Below the pieces are notes generated by a model. It made no database searches. It saw only the letters and a program-made list of their open reading frames with translations, and was not told where the DNA came from. Shown here in pieces: positions 17,795-26,408 of a stretch of DNA of 64,000 nt (position 1 is the first letter of the stretch; each line of letters starts with the position of its first letter). A program made the translations under genes and the position numbers. The stretch comes from Orbus sasakiae (GTDB lineage Bacteria; Pseudomonadota; Gammaproteobacteria; Enterobacterales; Orbaceae): contig NZ_BAABHY010000006.1 of assembly GCF_039542345.1 (NCBI RefSeq), positions 124,001 to 188,000 of the forward strand, in the 5' to 3' direction.

Positions 17795-18475
17795 TTATTG
17801 AGTGACTTTATTACATGGGGTTTGATAGTGCATCAAGCTATCTTTTGTCGATTGAATATGTTGTTCTAGCACGATAATAACGCGATTAACGTCTCTTTCC
17901 TTACATGCATTAAGAATTTCAAGGTGGTCTGAATTAACGGTTTTTATATCCGTTGCGTTTGTCATATCTAGATGAAAATTTGCATAAGGTGATGAGGTAC
18001 TCATACAATAAAGTTTAATCAGCGCGGTTAATTGTTTATTTTTCGCGGGTTCACACAAACCTAAATGAAATAAACGATTATTTTCAGCCCATTCCCCCGG
18101 TGTTTGTGAGTGATGGTATTGTTCTAAAATCTGTTCAAGATGATCAATATCGGCTTGGGTCATTTTAGGTACAGCAAGTTTTGCTGCGCGACACTCTAAT
18201 GCAATACGAATATCGAGTAGGTCACAAATATCATCGATACTTGGCGCGGCAACTACAGCACCACGATTCAGTTGTGTTTTGACTAGACCTTCCATCTCTA
18301 ATTGACGTAAGGCTTCTCTAACGGGGATTCGACTAGCGTTAAAACGTTCTGCAAGTGCCTCTTGTCGTAAACGCGTACCTGGCACAATTTGGCCACTTAA
18401 AATATCATTTCGTAATTCATCTCGAATTTTATACGATAATGATTTCTGATTTGGTTTTGATTTTGTTACACCCAT
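17795..18475 (-). CDS. GntR-family transcriptional regulator, FCD type
   Basis: This is a 226-residue regulator. Residues about 12-76 form the GntR winged helix-turn-helix (IRDELRNDILSG, then RIPVREALRQLEMEGLV). Residues about 80-215 form an all-helical FCD ligand-binding domain with metal-binding histidines typical of the VanR/FadR subgroup. It is encoded upstream of, and co-oriented with, the DMT transporter. It probably controls that gene through the palindromes at 17602-17673. The effector is unknown; amino acids or organic acids are usual for the family. Confidence 0.88.
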   Translation of the reverse strand: MGVTKSKPNQKSLSYKIRDELRNDILSGQIVPGTRLRQEALAERFNASRIPVREALRQLEMEGLVKTQLNRGAVVAAPSIDDICDLLDIRIALECRAAKLAVPKMTQADIDHLEQILEQYHHSQTPGEWAENNRLFHLGLCEPAKNKQLTALIKLYCMSTSSPYANFHLDMTNATDIKTVNSDHLEILNACKERDVNRVIIVLEQHIQSTKDSLMHYQTPCNKVTQ

Positions 18476-18893
18476 ATTTACTCATCTTGTTTTTGCTTAT
18501 TATAATAATTATCTTGTTGAATAAATGTTGATTATTCAACAGTACCTAATGCTTCACTCAATTGAGATATCCAATATCATCCTGACAAACCTAACTTTTT
18601 ACGGTGATATAAACCGTTTACTCATGATCTAACCGTAAAGAGGGGGTCCTTTGATTTATGATTAACCTTGATACATTTTCAATAAAAATAGGCAAACCAG
18701 AGCATCACCTTGATGGCGGTTTATGGCTTGTCACTACATCATAAATCTATTTTCTGCCACTTTGCTAGCACATAATATAAATCAAAATCTTGATTAAAAC
18801 CAATTTTTACTGCGCTAATTACTGATATGCTAGCGCTTACAATAAAGATTTGTATAATAGATTTGTCATTAATCATATCACATGGAGCAAGGC
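18476..18893. other. 418-base divergent intergenic region
   Basis: No gene is seen here. A TATAAT at 18853-18858 could be the -10 of yceB. Two dyads occur: TTTACGGT (18598-18605) with ACCGTAAA (18632-18639), and GCGCTA (18812-18817) with TAGCGC (18831-18836). Either could be an operator. Both are short and might be chance. Confidence 0.35.
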
Positions 18894-19460
18894 ATGTTTT
18901 TAAAACGGATATATACAGTTTTTATATTACTTTTATTGTCTGGATTGGTCGCGGGTTGCCAAACACTTGGCCAATATAGCTTATCTGAACAATTTGTGAA
19001 TAGTGCCTTACAAAAACAGCTAAGTCATTATAATCAAAGTGTTGATGCAGGTGATCTGTTTAAAATGAATGTCACATTTAACGATATGAATCTTAATATT
19101 GGTCGGCAAGAGGCTAATAAAGTGGTTGCTGATGGCACCGCTAAAGCTGCTATCCAAACGCCATTGGGTAAACAAAATGTGAGCTTACGTTTAAATTTAA
19201 AAGCATTACCTGAATTAAATAAACAGCAAAATGCCATTTTTTTACGTCAGGTCGAAATTGCCGACTATCAACTTGATTCCAGTTTAGGTTCAATCAGTTC
19301 AGGGCTATTTTTGCCTTATCTTAATCAAGCATTACAACTGTACTTTGAACATAATCCCGTTTATCAATTGGATAAAACGAATCAGTTAGAGTACTTAGCT
19401 TTCCAAACCGCTTCAACAATAAAAATTGAACAAGGTAAATTTGTTTTTTCACTCAAGTAA
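18894..19460 (+). CDS. yceB: DUF1439 lipoprotein, YceB family
   Basis: This 188-residue lipoprotein has signal peptidase II box LVAGC with lipidated C22, and an aromatic/hydrophobic h-region before it. The mature part resembles E. coli YceB: the GRQEANKV segment, the L-K-ALPEL-K core and LPYLNQALQLYFE. GGAG six bases upstream favours the ATG at 18894 over 18882. The family's role is not firmly known; it is an envelope protein with a lipid-binding-like fold. Residue C22 is followed by Q, not D, so export to the outer membrane is expected. Confidence 0.85.
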   Translation: MFLKRIYTVFILLLLSGLVAGCQTLGQYSLSEQFVNSALQKQLSHYNQSVDAGDLFKMNVTFNDMNLNIGRQEANKVVADGTAKAAIQTPLGKQNVSLRLNLKALPELNKQQNAIFLRQVEIADYQLDSSLGSISSGLFLPYLNQALQLYFEHNPVYQLDKTNQLEYLAFQTASTIKIEQGKFVFSLK

Positions 19461-19812
19461 TTCGCTGTTGATCTAGGTGAAACAGTAAACGGTATAAAAG
19501 GTCGTTGTGTGCATAATACATCGACTAAGACGTTTGATGAGATCTTAATTATGAACTCGCTACTTCTCGTGTCTGCTGACTAAGGGCACTACATATTAAT
19601 CGTGATTTTTAAGTTGGCTTACCGAGGAGGTTGAAGATGTTTATCTTAACCCATCAGACTTATAGATAAACAGTAAACGTGTTGTTAGGGTAAAATTTTT
19701 ACGATGTCTGAACAATGATTATGGAAAAAAATAAAGAACAATTGAATTCTTAATATTCTCTTAATCTTTTTTTTGTTTAATAACCGTATCAACTTGATAA
19801 AGGAGAAAAGAG
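19461..19812 (+). other. 352-base intergenic region upstream of ygiW
   Basis: No gene is supported here. The 3' end holds the direct-repeat box described separately. Good ribosome binding sequence AAGGAGAAAAG precedes the ygiW start. Confidence 0.4.
19749..19765 (+). promoter_or_regulatory. PmrA/QseB-type response-regulator box
   Basis: The direct repeat CTTAAT-N5-CTTAAT is exact. That is the consensus for PmrA (BasR) and QseB response regulators. It lies 48 bases before ygiW. In several gammaproteobacteria ygiW is controlled by, and adjacent to, a QseBC-like two-component system. Confidence 0.65.
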
Positions 19813-20271
19813 ATGAAAAAGATTATCCCATTATTTACAGTCGTAACATTAATGTTTACCGGTGCGGCAATGGCTAAACCAACGCCTCCAGGCCCTGGTG
19901 GATTTATCGGTGATCAAGCAACTCAAGAACGATGCGTGGGTGGACCTGCTGATTGTCGTGGTCCACAAATGGGGGGAATGGGTGGTTTTCAAGGCCCATC
20001 CATCAGTGTTAGCACTGTAGAACAAGTTAAACAGATGAACGATGATCAAAAAGTTGCATTACGTGGCTATATCATTCAGTCATTAGGTGATGAAGACTAC
20101 ATGTTTAAAGATGATACCGGCACAATTCAGGTTGAAATCGACCATAAACGCTGGAGAGGCCAGGTCATTACACCAAATGATTTAGTTGAAATCCAAGGTG
20201 AAGTAGACAAAGATTGGAAATCGATCAATGTTGATGTGAAACGCATTATTAAATTACATGCTGATAAATAA
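19813..20271 (+). CDS. ygiW: YgiW/YdeI-family periplasmic OB-fold stress protein
   Basis: This 152-residue exported protein has a signal peptide at 1-21 (cleavage after AMA). A Gly/Pro-rich linker of about 45 residues contains two cysteines and duplicated GGF-type motifs. The OB-fold (BOF) domain from about residue 65 has the strong family motif DDTGTIQVEIDHKRWRG and VEIQGEVDKDW. The family protects against oxidative, metal and cationic-peptide stress; its ligand is unclear. An upstream direct-repeat box suggests two-component control. The linker is longer than in E. coli. Confidence 0.9.
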   Translation: MKKIIPLFTVVTLMFTGAAMAKPTPPGPGGFIGDQATQERCVGGPADCRGPQMGGMGGFQGPSISVSTVEQVKQMNDDQKVALRGYIIQSLGDEDYMFKDDTGTIQVEIDHKRWRGQVITPNDLVEIQGEVDKDWKSINVDVKRIIKLHADK

Positions 20272-20279
20272 ATATTTTG

Positions 20280-20326
20280 CTAACCAAAATGTCAATATAT
20301 CGACTTTTGGTTAGATGTATTTTTGG
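20280..20326 (+). terminator. terminator after ygiW
   Basis: A 10-bp stem (CTAACCAAAA at 20280-20289 with TTTTGGTTAG at 20305-20314) has extra GTC/GAC pairs inside it. ATGTATTTTTGG follows. It ends the ygiW transcript, so the small gene at 20376 may have its own promoter or be expressed by read-through. Confidence 0.7.
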
Positions 20327-20375
20327 CTGGTTGAACAGATAGTTTATTGTCATATTAGTCATTAGAGGTCATGTT

Positions 20376-20624
20376 ATGAAAAATAAATGGTTTCAAGTCA
20401 CCGTTGCGGTTGTTATTTGGGGATTTATTGCTAACAGCTTATTTTCGCATCATGGTGGCATGATTGGTCGCTTTATGCATCGCACGGTCGGACGAGTTTT
20501 ACCGCCTGAAATTTTAGGTATACCCAGTTTAACCATTGTGTTTATTATTTTTACTGTTATTTTTGCGCGTTTAGCTTATTTATTTATTTTTAATGAAAAA
20601 GAAGAATCTGCAACGAAATCATAG
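20376..20624 (+). CDS. small two-helix membrane protein of unknown function
   Basis: This 82-residue protein has hydrophobic stretches at about 6-24 (WFQVTVAVVIWGFIANSLF) and 51-72 (LTIVFIIFTVIFARLAYLF), joined by a His/Gly/Arg-rich loop (SHHGGMIGRFMHR). An AGAGGTC sequence upstream could serve as ribosome binding site. I do not recognise the family. It lies 104 bases downstream of ygiW across a terminator-like hairpin and ends before the converging purD terminator. The histidine-rich loop might bind metal, which is speculation. Confidence 0.65.
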   Translation: MKNKWFQVTVAVVIWGFIANSLFSHHGGMIGRFMHRTVGRVLPPEILGIPSLTIVFIIFTVIFARLAYLFIFNEKEESATKS

Positions 20625-20686
20625 GTTGAACATCATTAATTTGTTGATAATGATGGTTTTCTAGCGTGTCATAAACACAATAAGAT

Positions 20687-20712
20687 AAAGGGCGTTGTAA
20701 TCAACGCCCTTT
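20687..20712 (-). terminator. terminator of the purH-purD operon
   Basis: An 11-bp perfect stem (AAAGGGCGTTG with CAACGCCCTTT, loop TAAT) lies directly downstream of the purD stop. On the minus strand it is followed by ATCTTATTG. It may also stop the converging transcript from 20376. Confidence 0.85.
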
Positions 20713-20721
20713 AGTGAGAGA

Positions 20722-22008
20722 TTATTTTTGTTCGCGTTCGATTGCACGATAGCCAATATCATGGCGATAAAAAGCACCATCCCAATTAATCGTTTTGACT
20801 TGTTCGTAGGCTCGCTTTTGAGCATCAGCAACAGATAAACCTAATGCAGTAACACAAAGCACACGACCACCTTGTGTATAAACCTGATCGCCTTTTAAGT
20901 GAGTTCCAGCATGGAATACTTTGCAATCACTCGCATCATGATGAGGTAGGCCACTAATTTTATCATCCATTTTATAATCACCAGGGTATCCACCAGCGGC
21001 CATGACGACGCCAAGCGCAGGCCTTGAATCCCAGTCTGAGTGGACGGTATTGAGTTTGCCTTCTGTTGCTGCCAAACATAATTTAACCAGATCGGATTGT
21101 AAACGCATCATGATGGGCTGTGTTTCAGGATCGCCAAATCGACAGTTAAATTCGATGACTTTAGGATGACCTTGCTTGTCAATCATCAGACCGGCATATA
21201 AAAAACCTGTATACGTATTGCCTTCGGCCGCCATTCCATTAACCGTTGGATAAATAACTTGATCCATGACGCGTTTGAACACGACATCGGTGACAACGGG
21301 TGCCGGTGAATAAGCCCCCATGCCACCTGTATTTAAACCGGTATCTTTGTCACCGACCCGTTTGTGGTCTTGACTGGTTGCCATCGGTTCAACATTTTTA
21401 CCATCCACCATCACAATAAAACTGGCTTCTTCACCGTCTAAAAACTCTTCAATCACGACTCGATGACCCGCTTCACCAAAGGCATTGCCCGCCAACATAT
21501 CATGTACCGCCTCTTCCGCTTCTTGTAATGTCATGGCAACAATCACGCCTTTACCTGCTGCAAGACCATCGGCTTTAATGACTATCGGTGCACCTTTTTG
21601 TTTTAAATAAGCCAGTGCGGGTGCGATTTCTGTAAAGTTTTGATATTCAGCCGTCGGAATATGATGACGTGCTAAGAAATCTTTAGTAAACGCTTTTGAG
21701 CCTTCAAGTTGGGCTGCGGCTTGAGTTGGGCCAAAAATATTGAGACCTGCTGCTCGGAATTTATCGACCACGCCCAAGACTAAAGGGGTTTCTGGACCCA
21801 CAATCGTCAACCCAATTTTTTCTTTCTTTGCAAAAGCGAGTAAACCTTCAATATCGGTTGCTTTAATATCGACATTTTCTAAATTGGGTTCTAGCGCTGT
21901 CCCTGCGTTTCCTGGTGCAACAAACACTTTATTAACTAATGGTGACTGTACCACTTTCCAAGCCAGTGCATGTTCTCGACCACCGTTACCGATAATTAAT
22001 ACTTTCAT
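20722..22008 (-). CDS. purD: phosphoribosylamine-glycine ligase (GAR synthetase)
   Basis: This 428-residue ATP-grasp enzyme performs step two of purine synthesis, joining glycine to phosphoribosylamine. The N-domain start KVLIIGNGGREHALAW, the ATP-grasp glycine-rich loop KADGLAAGKGV and the metal-binding EFNCRFGDPETQ are all present. The length is standard. It is downstream of purH on the same strand, as in E. coli, but a small unrelated ORF is wedged between them. Confidence 0.97.
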   Translation of the reverse strand: MKVLIIGNGGREHALAWKVVQSPLVNKVFVAPGNAGTALEPNLENVDIKATDIEGLLAFAKKEKIGLTIVGPETPLVLGVVDKFRAAGLNIFGPTQAAAQLEGSKAFTKDFLARHHIPTAEYQNFTEIAPALAYLKQKGAPIVIKADGLAAGKGVIVAMTLQEAEEAVHDMLAGNAFGEAGHRVVIEEFLDGEEASFIVMVDGKNVEPMATSQDHKRVGDKDTGLNTGGMGAYSPAPVVTDVVFKRVMDQVIYPTVNGMAAEGNTYTGFLYAGLMIDKQGHPKVIEFNCRFGDPETQPIMMRLQSDLVKLCLAATEGKLNTVHSDWDSRPALGVVMAAGGYPGDYKMDDKISGLPHHDASDCKVFHAGTHLKGDQVYTQGGRVLCVTALGLSVADAQKRAYEQVKTINWDGAFYRHDIGYRAIEREQK

Positions 22009-22064
22009 CTAAAACCTCATTTAAACTAATTTTTAGAGAATAAAATTCATCATTTTCAATATGA

Positions 22065-22361
22065 TTAATTAATTATATTAAAAAACTTTAAGCAAAAAAC
22101 TACAAAAAAAAGTATCCAGCATGGAATAAAAAAAATGCCAATTTTAACTTTCAATATATATGATAATACTAAATTCCAAATTGCGGTTATTCCTTGTATT
22201 AAACCATTATCGGCATCGTATTTAACATCATATATCTCACTAATCATCATATAAATAGGTACAGGGATGAAAGCAATAATAAAAAAAATAATAGCGCCAA
22301 TAATTGGGATATCAAAAATATCAAGCATTGATTTATGAGGCGTTTTTAATGTAATCATCAT
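22065..22361 (-). CDS. orphan small membrane protein between purH and purD
   Basis: This 98-residue protein has two or three hydrophobic segments (about 18-40, 60-72 and 74-95) with a short charged loop (SEIYDVKYDADNG). I do not recognise it. The coding sequence is noticeably richer in A and T than purH and purD on either side, which suggests recent acquisition. An AGGAAATATGTT stretch upstream can act as ribosome binding site for either of the two adjacent ATGs. It interrupts the conserved purH-purD pair and would be co-transcribed with it. It could be a spurious frame, but length and membrane character favour a real gene. Confidence 0.55.
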   Translation of the reverse strand: MMITLKTPHKSMLDIFDIPIIGAIIFFIIAFIPVPIYMMISEIYDVKYDADNGLIQGITAIWNLVLSYILKVKIGIFFIPCWILFFVVFCLKFFNIIN

Positions 22362-22392
22362 CCAACATATTTCCTAAATATCATTTGAAATA

Positions 22393-23982
22393 TTAATGAC
22401 GGAAATGCCTCATCTCGGTAAAAATCATAGCGATATTATGCTCATCAGCAGCTTGAATCACTTCTTCATCGCGGATCGAACCGCCAGGTTGAATCACACA
22501 GGTGATGCCAACTTGTGCCGCTGCATCAATGCCATCTCTAAATGGAAAGAATGCATCTGATGCCATAACTGAACCTGCAACTTGTAAGTTTTCATCTTGT
22601 GCTTTGATGCCTGCAATTTTAGCCGAGTAAACGCGGCTCATTTGCCCTGCACCAATACCAATGGTCATATTATTTTTGGCGTAAACGATTGCATTTGATT
22701 TTACAAATTTTGCTACTTTCCAGCAAAATAGGGCATCCGCCAGCTCTTTCGGGGTCGGTTTACGTTTACTCACAATTTTAAAGTCGTGTTCCGTCACCAT
22801 ACCAAGATCGCGATCTTGTACGAGTAGACCGCCATTGACGCGTTTAAAATCAAGTCCTGCAATCCGTTTTTGCCATTGTCCACAGGCTAATACACGAATG
22901 TTTTTCTTACTGTCGAGAATCGTCAAGGCATCACTATCGATATGAGGCGCGATAATGACTTCAACAAATTGCCTATCAATGATCGCTTGTGCTGTCCGCG
23001 CATCAAGGGCATGATTAAAGGCAATAATTCCGCCAAACGCTGAGGTTGGATCCGTTTGGTACGCATTCAAATACGCGTCATAAATTGATCCACTGATAGC
23101 TACACCACAAGGATTCGCATGTTTTACAATAACGCAGGCTGGCTCATTAAATTCTTTAACACATTCAAGGGCGGCATCGGTATCGGCAATATTATTGTAA
23201 GATAATGCCTTACCTTGTAACTGTGTGGCGGTTGCGACACTTGCTTCTTTAACGGCTTCTTCAACATAAAATGCGGCACGTTGATGGCTATTTTCGCCAT
23301 AACGCATATCTTGTTTTTTGATATATTGTAGATTAATTGTGCGAGGAAAGTGCCCAGACGGTTTGTCTGTTTCACCAAAATAAGGGGGAACCAATTGTCC
23401 AAAATAGTTAGCTATCATGCCATCATATTTCGCGGTATGTTCAAACGCTTTGATAGCTAAATTAAAACGGTAATCTAAACGCAATCCATTTTGATGACTA
23501 TCCATCATACTAATAATGTGACTATAATCATCACTGTCGACCACAATTGCCACATCTTTATGATTTTTAGCTGCAGAACGCACCATTGTTGGTCCACCGA
23601 TATCGATATTTTCAACGGCTTGTTCTAATGTGCAATCTGGTTTAGCAACCGTTTGCGCAAAAGGGTACAAATTAACCACAACCATGTCGATCGGATCGAT
23701 ATGATGCTGAGCCATCACGGCATCATCGGTATCGCGTCGACCTAAAATGCCACCGTGAATTTTAGGATGCAACGTTTTGACTCTGCCATCCATCATTTCA
23801 GGAAAACCAGTATAATCAGAGACTTCAATAACGGGGATATTGTTTTCGATCAGTAACTTGGCTGTGCCGCCGGTGGATAAGAGTTCAACATGACGTTGTG
23901 ATAGGGCTTTTGCGAATTCAACTATTCCTGACTTGTCAGATACACTAAGCAGGGCTCGACGAATAGGACGATGCGTTTGCAT
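22393..23982 (-). CDS. purH: bifunctional AICAR transformylase/IMP cyclohydrolase
   Basis: This 529-residue enzyme performs the last two steps of IMP synthesis. The N-terminal MGS-like cyclohydrolase domain (about 1-150) starts RRALLSVSDKSGIVEFAKAL and has LLSTGGTAKLL. The transformylase domain has the KHANPCG catalytic Lys-His motif and the C-terminal QPGGSIRDEEVI. The length equals E. coli PurH. It is the first gene of the purH-orphan-purD transcript. I found no convincing PurR palindrome in the short upstream region. Confidence 0.97.
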   Translation of the reverse strand: MQTHRPIRRALLSVSDKSGIVEFAKALSQRHVELLSTGGTAKLLIENNIPVIEVSDYTGFPEMMDGRVKTLHPKIHGGILGRRDTDDAVMAQHHIDPIDMVVVNLYPFAQTVAKPDCTLEQAVENIDIGGPTMVRSAAKNHKDVAIVVDSDDYSHIISMMDSHQNGLRLDYRFNLAIKAFEHTAKYDGMIANYFGQLVPPYFGETDKPSGHFPRTINLQYIKKQDMRYGENSHQRAAFYVEEAVKEASVATATQLQGKALSYNNIADTDAALECVKEFNEPACVIVKHANPCGVAISGSIYDAYLNAYQTDPTSAFGGIIAFNHALDARTAQAIIDRQFVEVIIAPHIDSDALTILDSKKNIRVLACGQWQKRIAGLDFKRVNGGLLVQDRDLGMVTEHDFKIVSKRKPTPKELADALFCWKVAKFVKSNAIVYAKNNMTIGIGAGQMSRVYSAKIAGIKAQDENLQVAGSVMASDAFFPFRDGIDAAAQVGITCVIQPGGSIRDEEVIQAADEHNIAMIFTEMRHFRH

Positions 23983-24073
23983 AGGACTTTCTCCAAATTA
24001 ATCTTTGAAGGTTAAATTAGGACAGTAGTATACAGAATTTAAACAGAAAAGTTTAGTAATTTGAAATAATGTA

Positions 24074-24104
24074 GAAAAAATGACCTATACAAATAGGTCA
24101 TTTT
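24074..24104 (-). terminator. terminator of the carbonic anhydrase gene
   Basis: A perfect 11-bp stem (AAAATGACCTA at 24077-24087 with TAGGTCATTTT at 24094-24104, 6-base loop) lies 11 bases after the stop. A TTTTTTCT run follows on the minus strand. Confidence 0.85.
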
Positions 24105-24114
24105 ATATTGATGA

Positions 24115-24858
24115 TTAGTTAGAAATAATCAAACGGCCATGTAAAGGTTGAATTGGTCGATTGTTATGGTGTTTGAACTCATGTTCAAACTTCTCAATCT
24201 CATCTTTAGATAAGGTCATTGTGTCTTTTAGAATGACCCATGTTACACCTTCAGTACATGGTGGCGTGGTTAAAGAACCTGAAAAACGATAATACCCTGT
24301 TGATTTTGGTAAGAATGCCGCAATGTTAATTTTATCAAAATCTACTGGCACTTCTTCTTCTTCACTTAAGATAGAAAGAAATTTCTCAACAACGGGATTT
24401 TTGTCACCTTCTTCAAACATGATTGCCATCACAAGTAACTCACCTTTGTCATTTTTATGAACAAAGTGACCTTCAAGTGGGAAAGATTCACCATTGATTT
24501 CATTTTCACTTGGTGCATGGAAGTGGAACTGTACTAATGTATACTTCTCACCATTTACAACAACGTAATCATTGGGATTTTTTTCATTGATTTGAATCGT
24601 ATGCCCATTATTCACAATGTTACCTGAGGTTTCACCATAGTGGATTTCAAGATCAGTAACTTGTGCTTTAATTGCACCAGAGATATTGACTGGTGACTGA
24701 TTTCTACCTAAATCACACATTTGGTATTCAGGTGTCAATTTCGCCCAGTTTTCAGGTGTTGCTTCACCTTCATAACCCCAATGCACGCCAGCCATAACTG
24801 GTGAAGCAAGTCCCATTGTAGCCATCAAAAGTGGCATCGCTTTGATTATTTTTTTCAT
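24115..24858 (-). CDS. cah: periplasmic alpha-class carbonic anhydrase
   Basis: This 247-residue secreted enzyme interconverts CO2 and bicarbonate. The signal peptide ends after VMA at residue 23. The zinc histidines are H112 and H114 in QFHFHAPSE and H131 in EGHFVH. The conserved disulfide pair is C48 and the Cys of TTPPCTEGV, which suits the oxidising periplasm. The C-terminal NNRPIQPLHGR motif is present. It stands as a single gene with its own terminator and a 20-bp palindrome just upstream. Confidence 0.95.
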   Translation of the reverse strand: MKKIIKAMPLLMATMGLASPVMAGVHWGYEGEATPENWAKLTPEYQMCDLGRNQSPVNISGAIKAQVTDLEIHYGETSGNIVNNGHTIQINEKNPNDYVVVNGEKYTLVQFHFHAPSENEINGESFPLEGHFVHKNDKGELLVMAIMFEEGDKNPVVEKFLSILSEEEEVPVDFDKINIAAFLPKSTGYYRFSGSLTTPPCTEGVTWVILKDTMTLSKDEIEKFEHEFKHHNNRPIQPLHGRLIISN

Positions 24859-24881
24859 ACAAATTCATCCTTACAATAAAA

Positions 24882-24901
24882 TACATTTTATATAAAATGT
24901 A
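24882..24901. promoter_or_regulatory. 20-bp perfect palindrome upstream of carbonic anhydrase
   Basis: TACATTTTATATAAAATGTA is perfectly self-complementary and ends 24 bases before the ATG. It overlaps the likely untranslated leader or -10 region, so it could be an operator or a small RNA hairpin. Confidence 0.5.
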
Positions 24902-25159
24902 GTCGCATTCTACGCCTTTTGTTATTGGCAACAAGTGGAGCATTTTAAAAATAGCATTTTTTATCCAATTTTTTCTGATTAATCTTGGCTATTATTTGGC
25001 TTTTCTAATGTTAAAACGGCAATCGATATGTAAAAGTGTCTATATATTAGTTAAAACAGGGAATCGGGGCTGAATCAAACTTTCAAATAAAATCAATAAG
25101 CTAAAATAGGCAGTTGGCGGAGAGTAATCACGTCGGAGTTTGATTTTTCAGCGTTTAAA

Positions 25160-25187
25160 CCTTGGACCACATAAAATGGTACCAAGG
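25160..25187 (-). terminator. putative terminator of the gud/gar operon
   Basis: A stem-loop (CCTTGGACC at 25160-25168 with GGTACCAAGG at 25178-25187, one bulged base) lies 10 bases after the garK stop. A short TTTAAAC follows. The T-run is weak. Confidence 0.55.
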
Positions 25188-25196
25188 CGCGATCAA

Positions 25197-26345
25197 TTAG
25201 GCTATTTTTGAGCCAATTTTTATTGTAGCAGCGATATTGCGGGCACTCAGAAACAGATTTTTCTTAGCTGTAGTTGCATCTAAAGCCTCATCTAACGTAC
25301 AAATTTGCGTTAAAATACTAAACATAGCGGAAATACCATAGGGATACACAATTTCAGCTTTATCACCTAAACTACCTACAATGGCAATAACGGGTTTATC
25401 ATGTTTTTTGGCGATTGCGGCAACCCCAATCGGGACTTTACCATTAATGCTTTGGTGATCAAGTCTACCTTCGCCTGTAATCACTAAATCAGCCTCTTTG
25501 ACTAAACGGTCTAAATTCAGTAATTCTGTGATAATTTCGATACCTGGCCGTAGTTTTGCGTTTAAAAATGCGAGCAGTGCAGCCCCCATTCCCCCCGCAG
25601 CACCTGTGCCAGGAATATGTTCAACATCAATATTGAGGTCTTGTTTGATAATCTTTGCAAAGTGTTTAAGATTGTTATCAAGCAAGGTTATGTCTTCTTT
25701 TGATGCCCCTTTTTGTGGACCAAAGATAGCTGAAGCCCCATTCTCACCGGTCAATGGATTGGTCACATCGCATGCGACTTCAAAATCACAGTGAGCTAAT
25801 CTTGAATCCATTTCACTAATATCAATGTTGACAAGATCAGCTAATGCTTGACCACCATAGCCAATTTGCTGACCGGTTTTATCAAGTAGTTTTACACCTA
25901 ATGCTTGTAGCATACCCGCACCACCATCATTAGTTGCACTGCCACCTATGCCGATGATAAATTTGCGTGTACCTTTGTCTAATGCATCATAAATTAATTC
26001 ACCTGTTCCATAAGAGGTGGTGATTTTTGCATTACGTTTATTGAGTGGAACGCGTTCAAGTCCACTGGCGGCAGCCATTTCGATAATAGCACACTGATTA
26101 TCTCCTGAAACGCCATAAAAAGCAGATCCTTTTTCACCCAAAGGATCGGTAATCGTTGTGTTTATGATGTGCCCATTTAGCGCATGAACCATTGCTTCAA
26201 CGGTTCCTTCCCCACCGTCAGCAACCGGTAACAGGGTATATTGTGCATGAGGGTATATGTCTGAGAATCCCTCTTTTATTGTACTGGCAATATCGGAGGC
26301 ACTTAGGCTTTCCTTAAATGAATCAGGCGCAATTACGATTTTCAT
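25197..26345 (-). CDS. garK: glycerate 2-kinase
   Basis: This 382-residue kinase converts D-glycerate to 2-phosphoglycerate, the exit of the glucarate/galactarate pathway to glycolysis. It starts MKIVIAPDSFKESLSA and contains IGIGGSATNDGG, CDVTNPL and GAAGGMGAAL. Overall it resembles E. coli GarK more than GlxK. I chose the ATG at 26345 since GGAAGGA is upstream; a longer frame from 26408 would add 21 residues that overlap the intergenic region after garR. It is the last gene of the operon. Confidence 0.94.
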   Translation of the reverse strand: MKIVIAPDSFKESLSASDIASTIKEGFSDIYPHAQYTLLPVADGGEGTVEAMVHALNGHIINTTITDPLGEKGSAFYGVSGDNQCAIIEMAAASGLERVPLNKRNAKITTSYGTGELIYDALDKGTRKFIIGIGGSATNDGGAGMLQALGVKLLDKTGQQIGYGGQALADLVNIDISEMDSRLAHCDFEVACDVTNPLTGENGASAIFGPQKGASKEDITLLDNNLKHFAKIIKQDLNIDVEHIPGTGAAGGMGAALLAFLNAKLRPGIEIITELLNLDRLVKEADLVITGEGRLDHQSINGKVPIGVAAIAKKHDKPVIAIVGSLGDKAEIVYPYGISAMFSILTQICTLDEALDATTAKKNLFLSARNIAATIKIGSKIA

Positions 26346-26408
26346 ATATATCCTTCCAGAGCAATGTAATGTTATTGAGTATGTTTCCATACTCAATAAA
26401 TATTGCAT

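Larger units (their letters stand above)
24859..25196 (-). other. 338-base gap between garK and the carbonic anhydrase gene
   Basis: No gene is seen here. The right end carries a garK terminator-like hairpin, and the left end the promoter region of the carbonic anhydrase gene with its palindrome. The middle is AT-rich without clear features. Confidence 0.4.

Noticed and set aside
23983..24114. PurR operator before purH
   Set aside because: No ACGCAAACGTTTGCGT-like palindrome is visible in the short upstream region.
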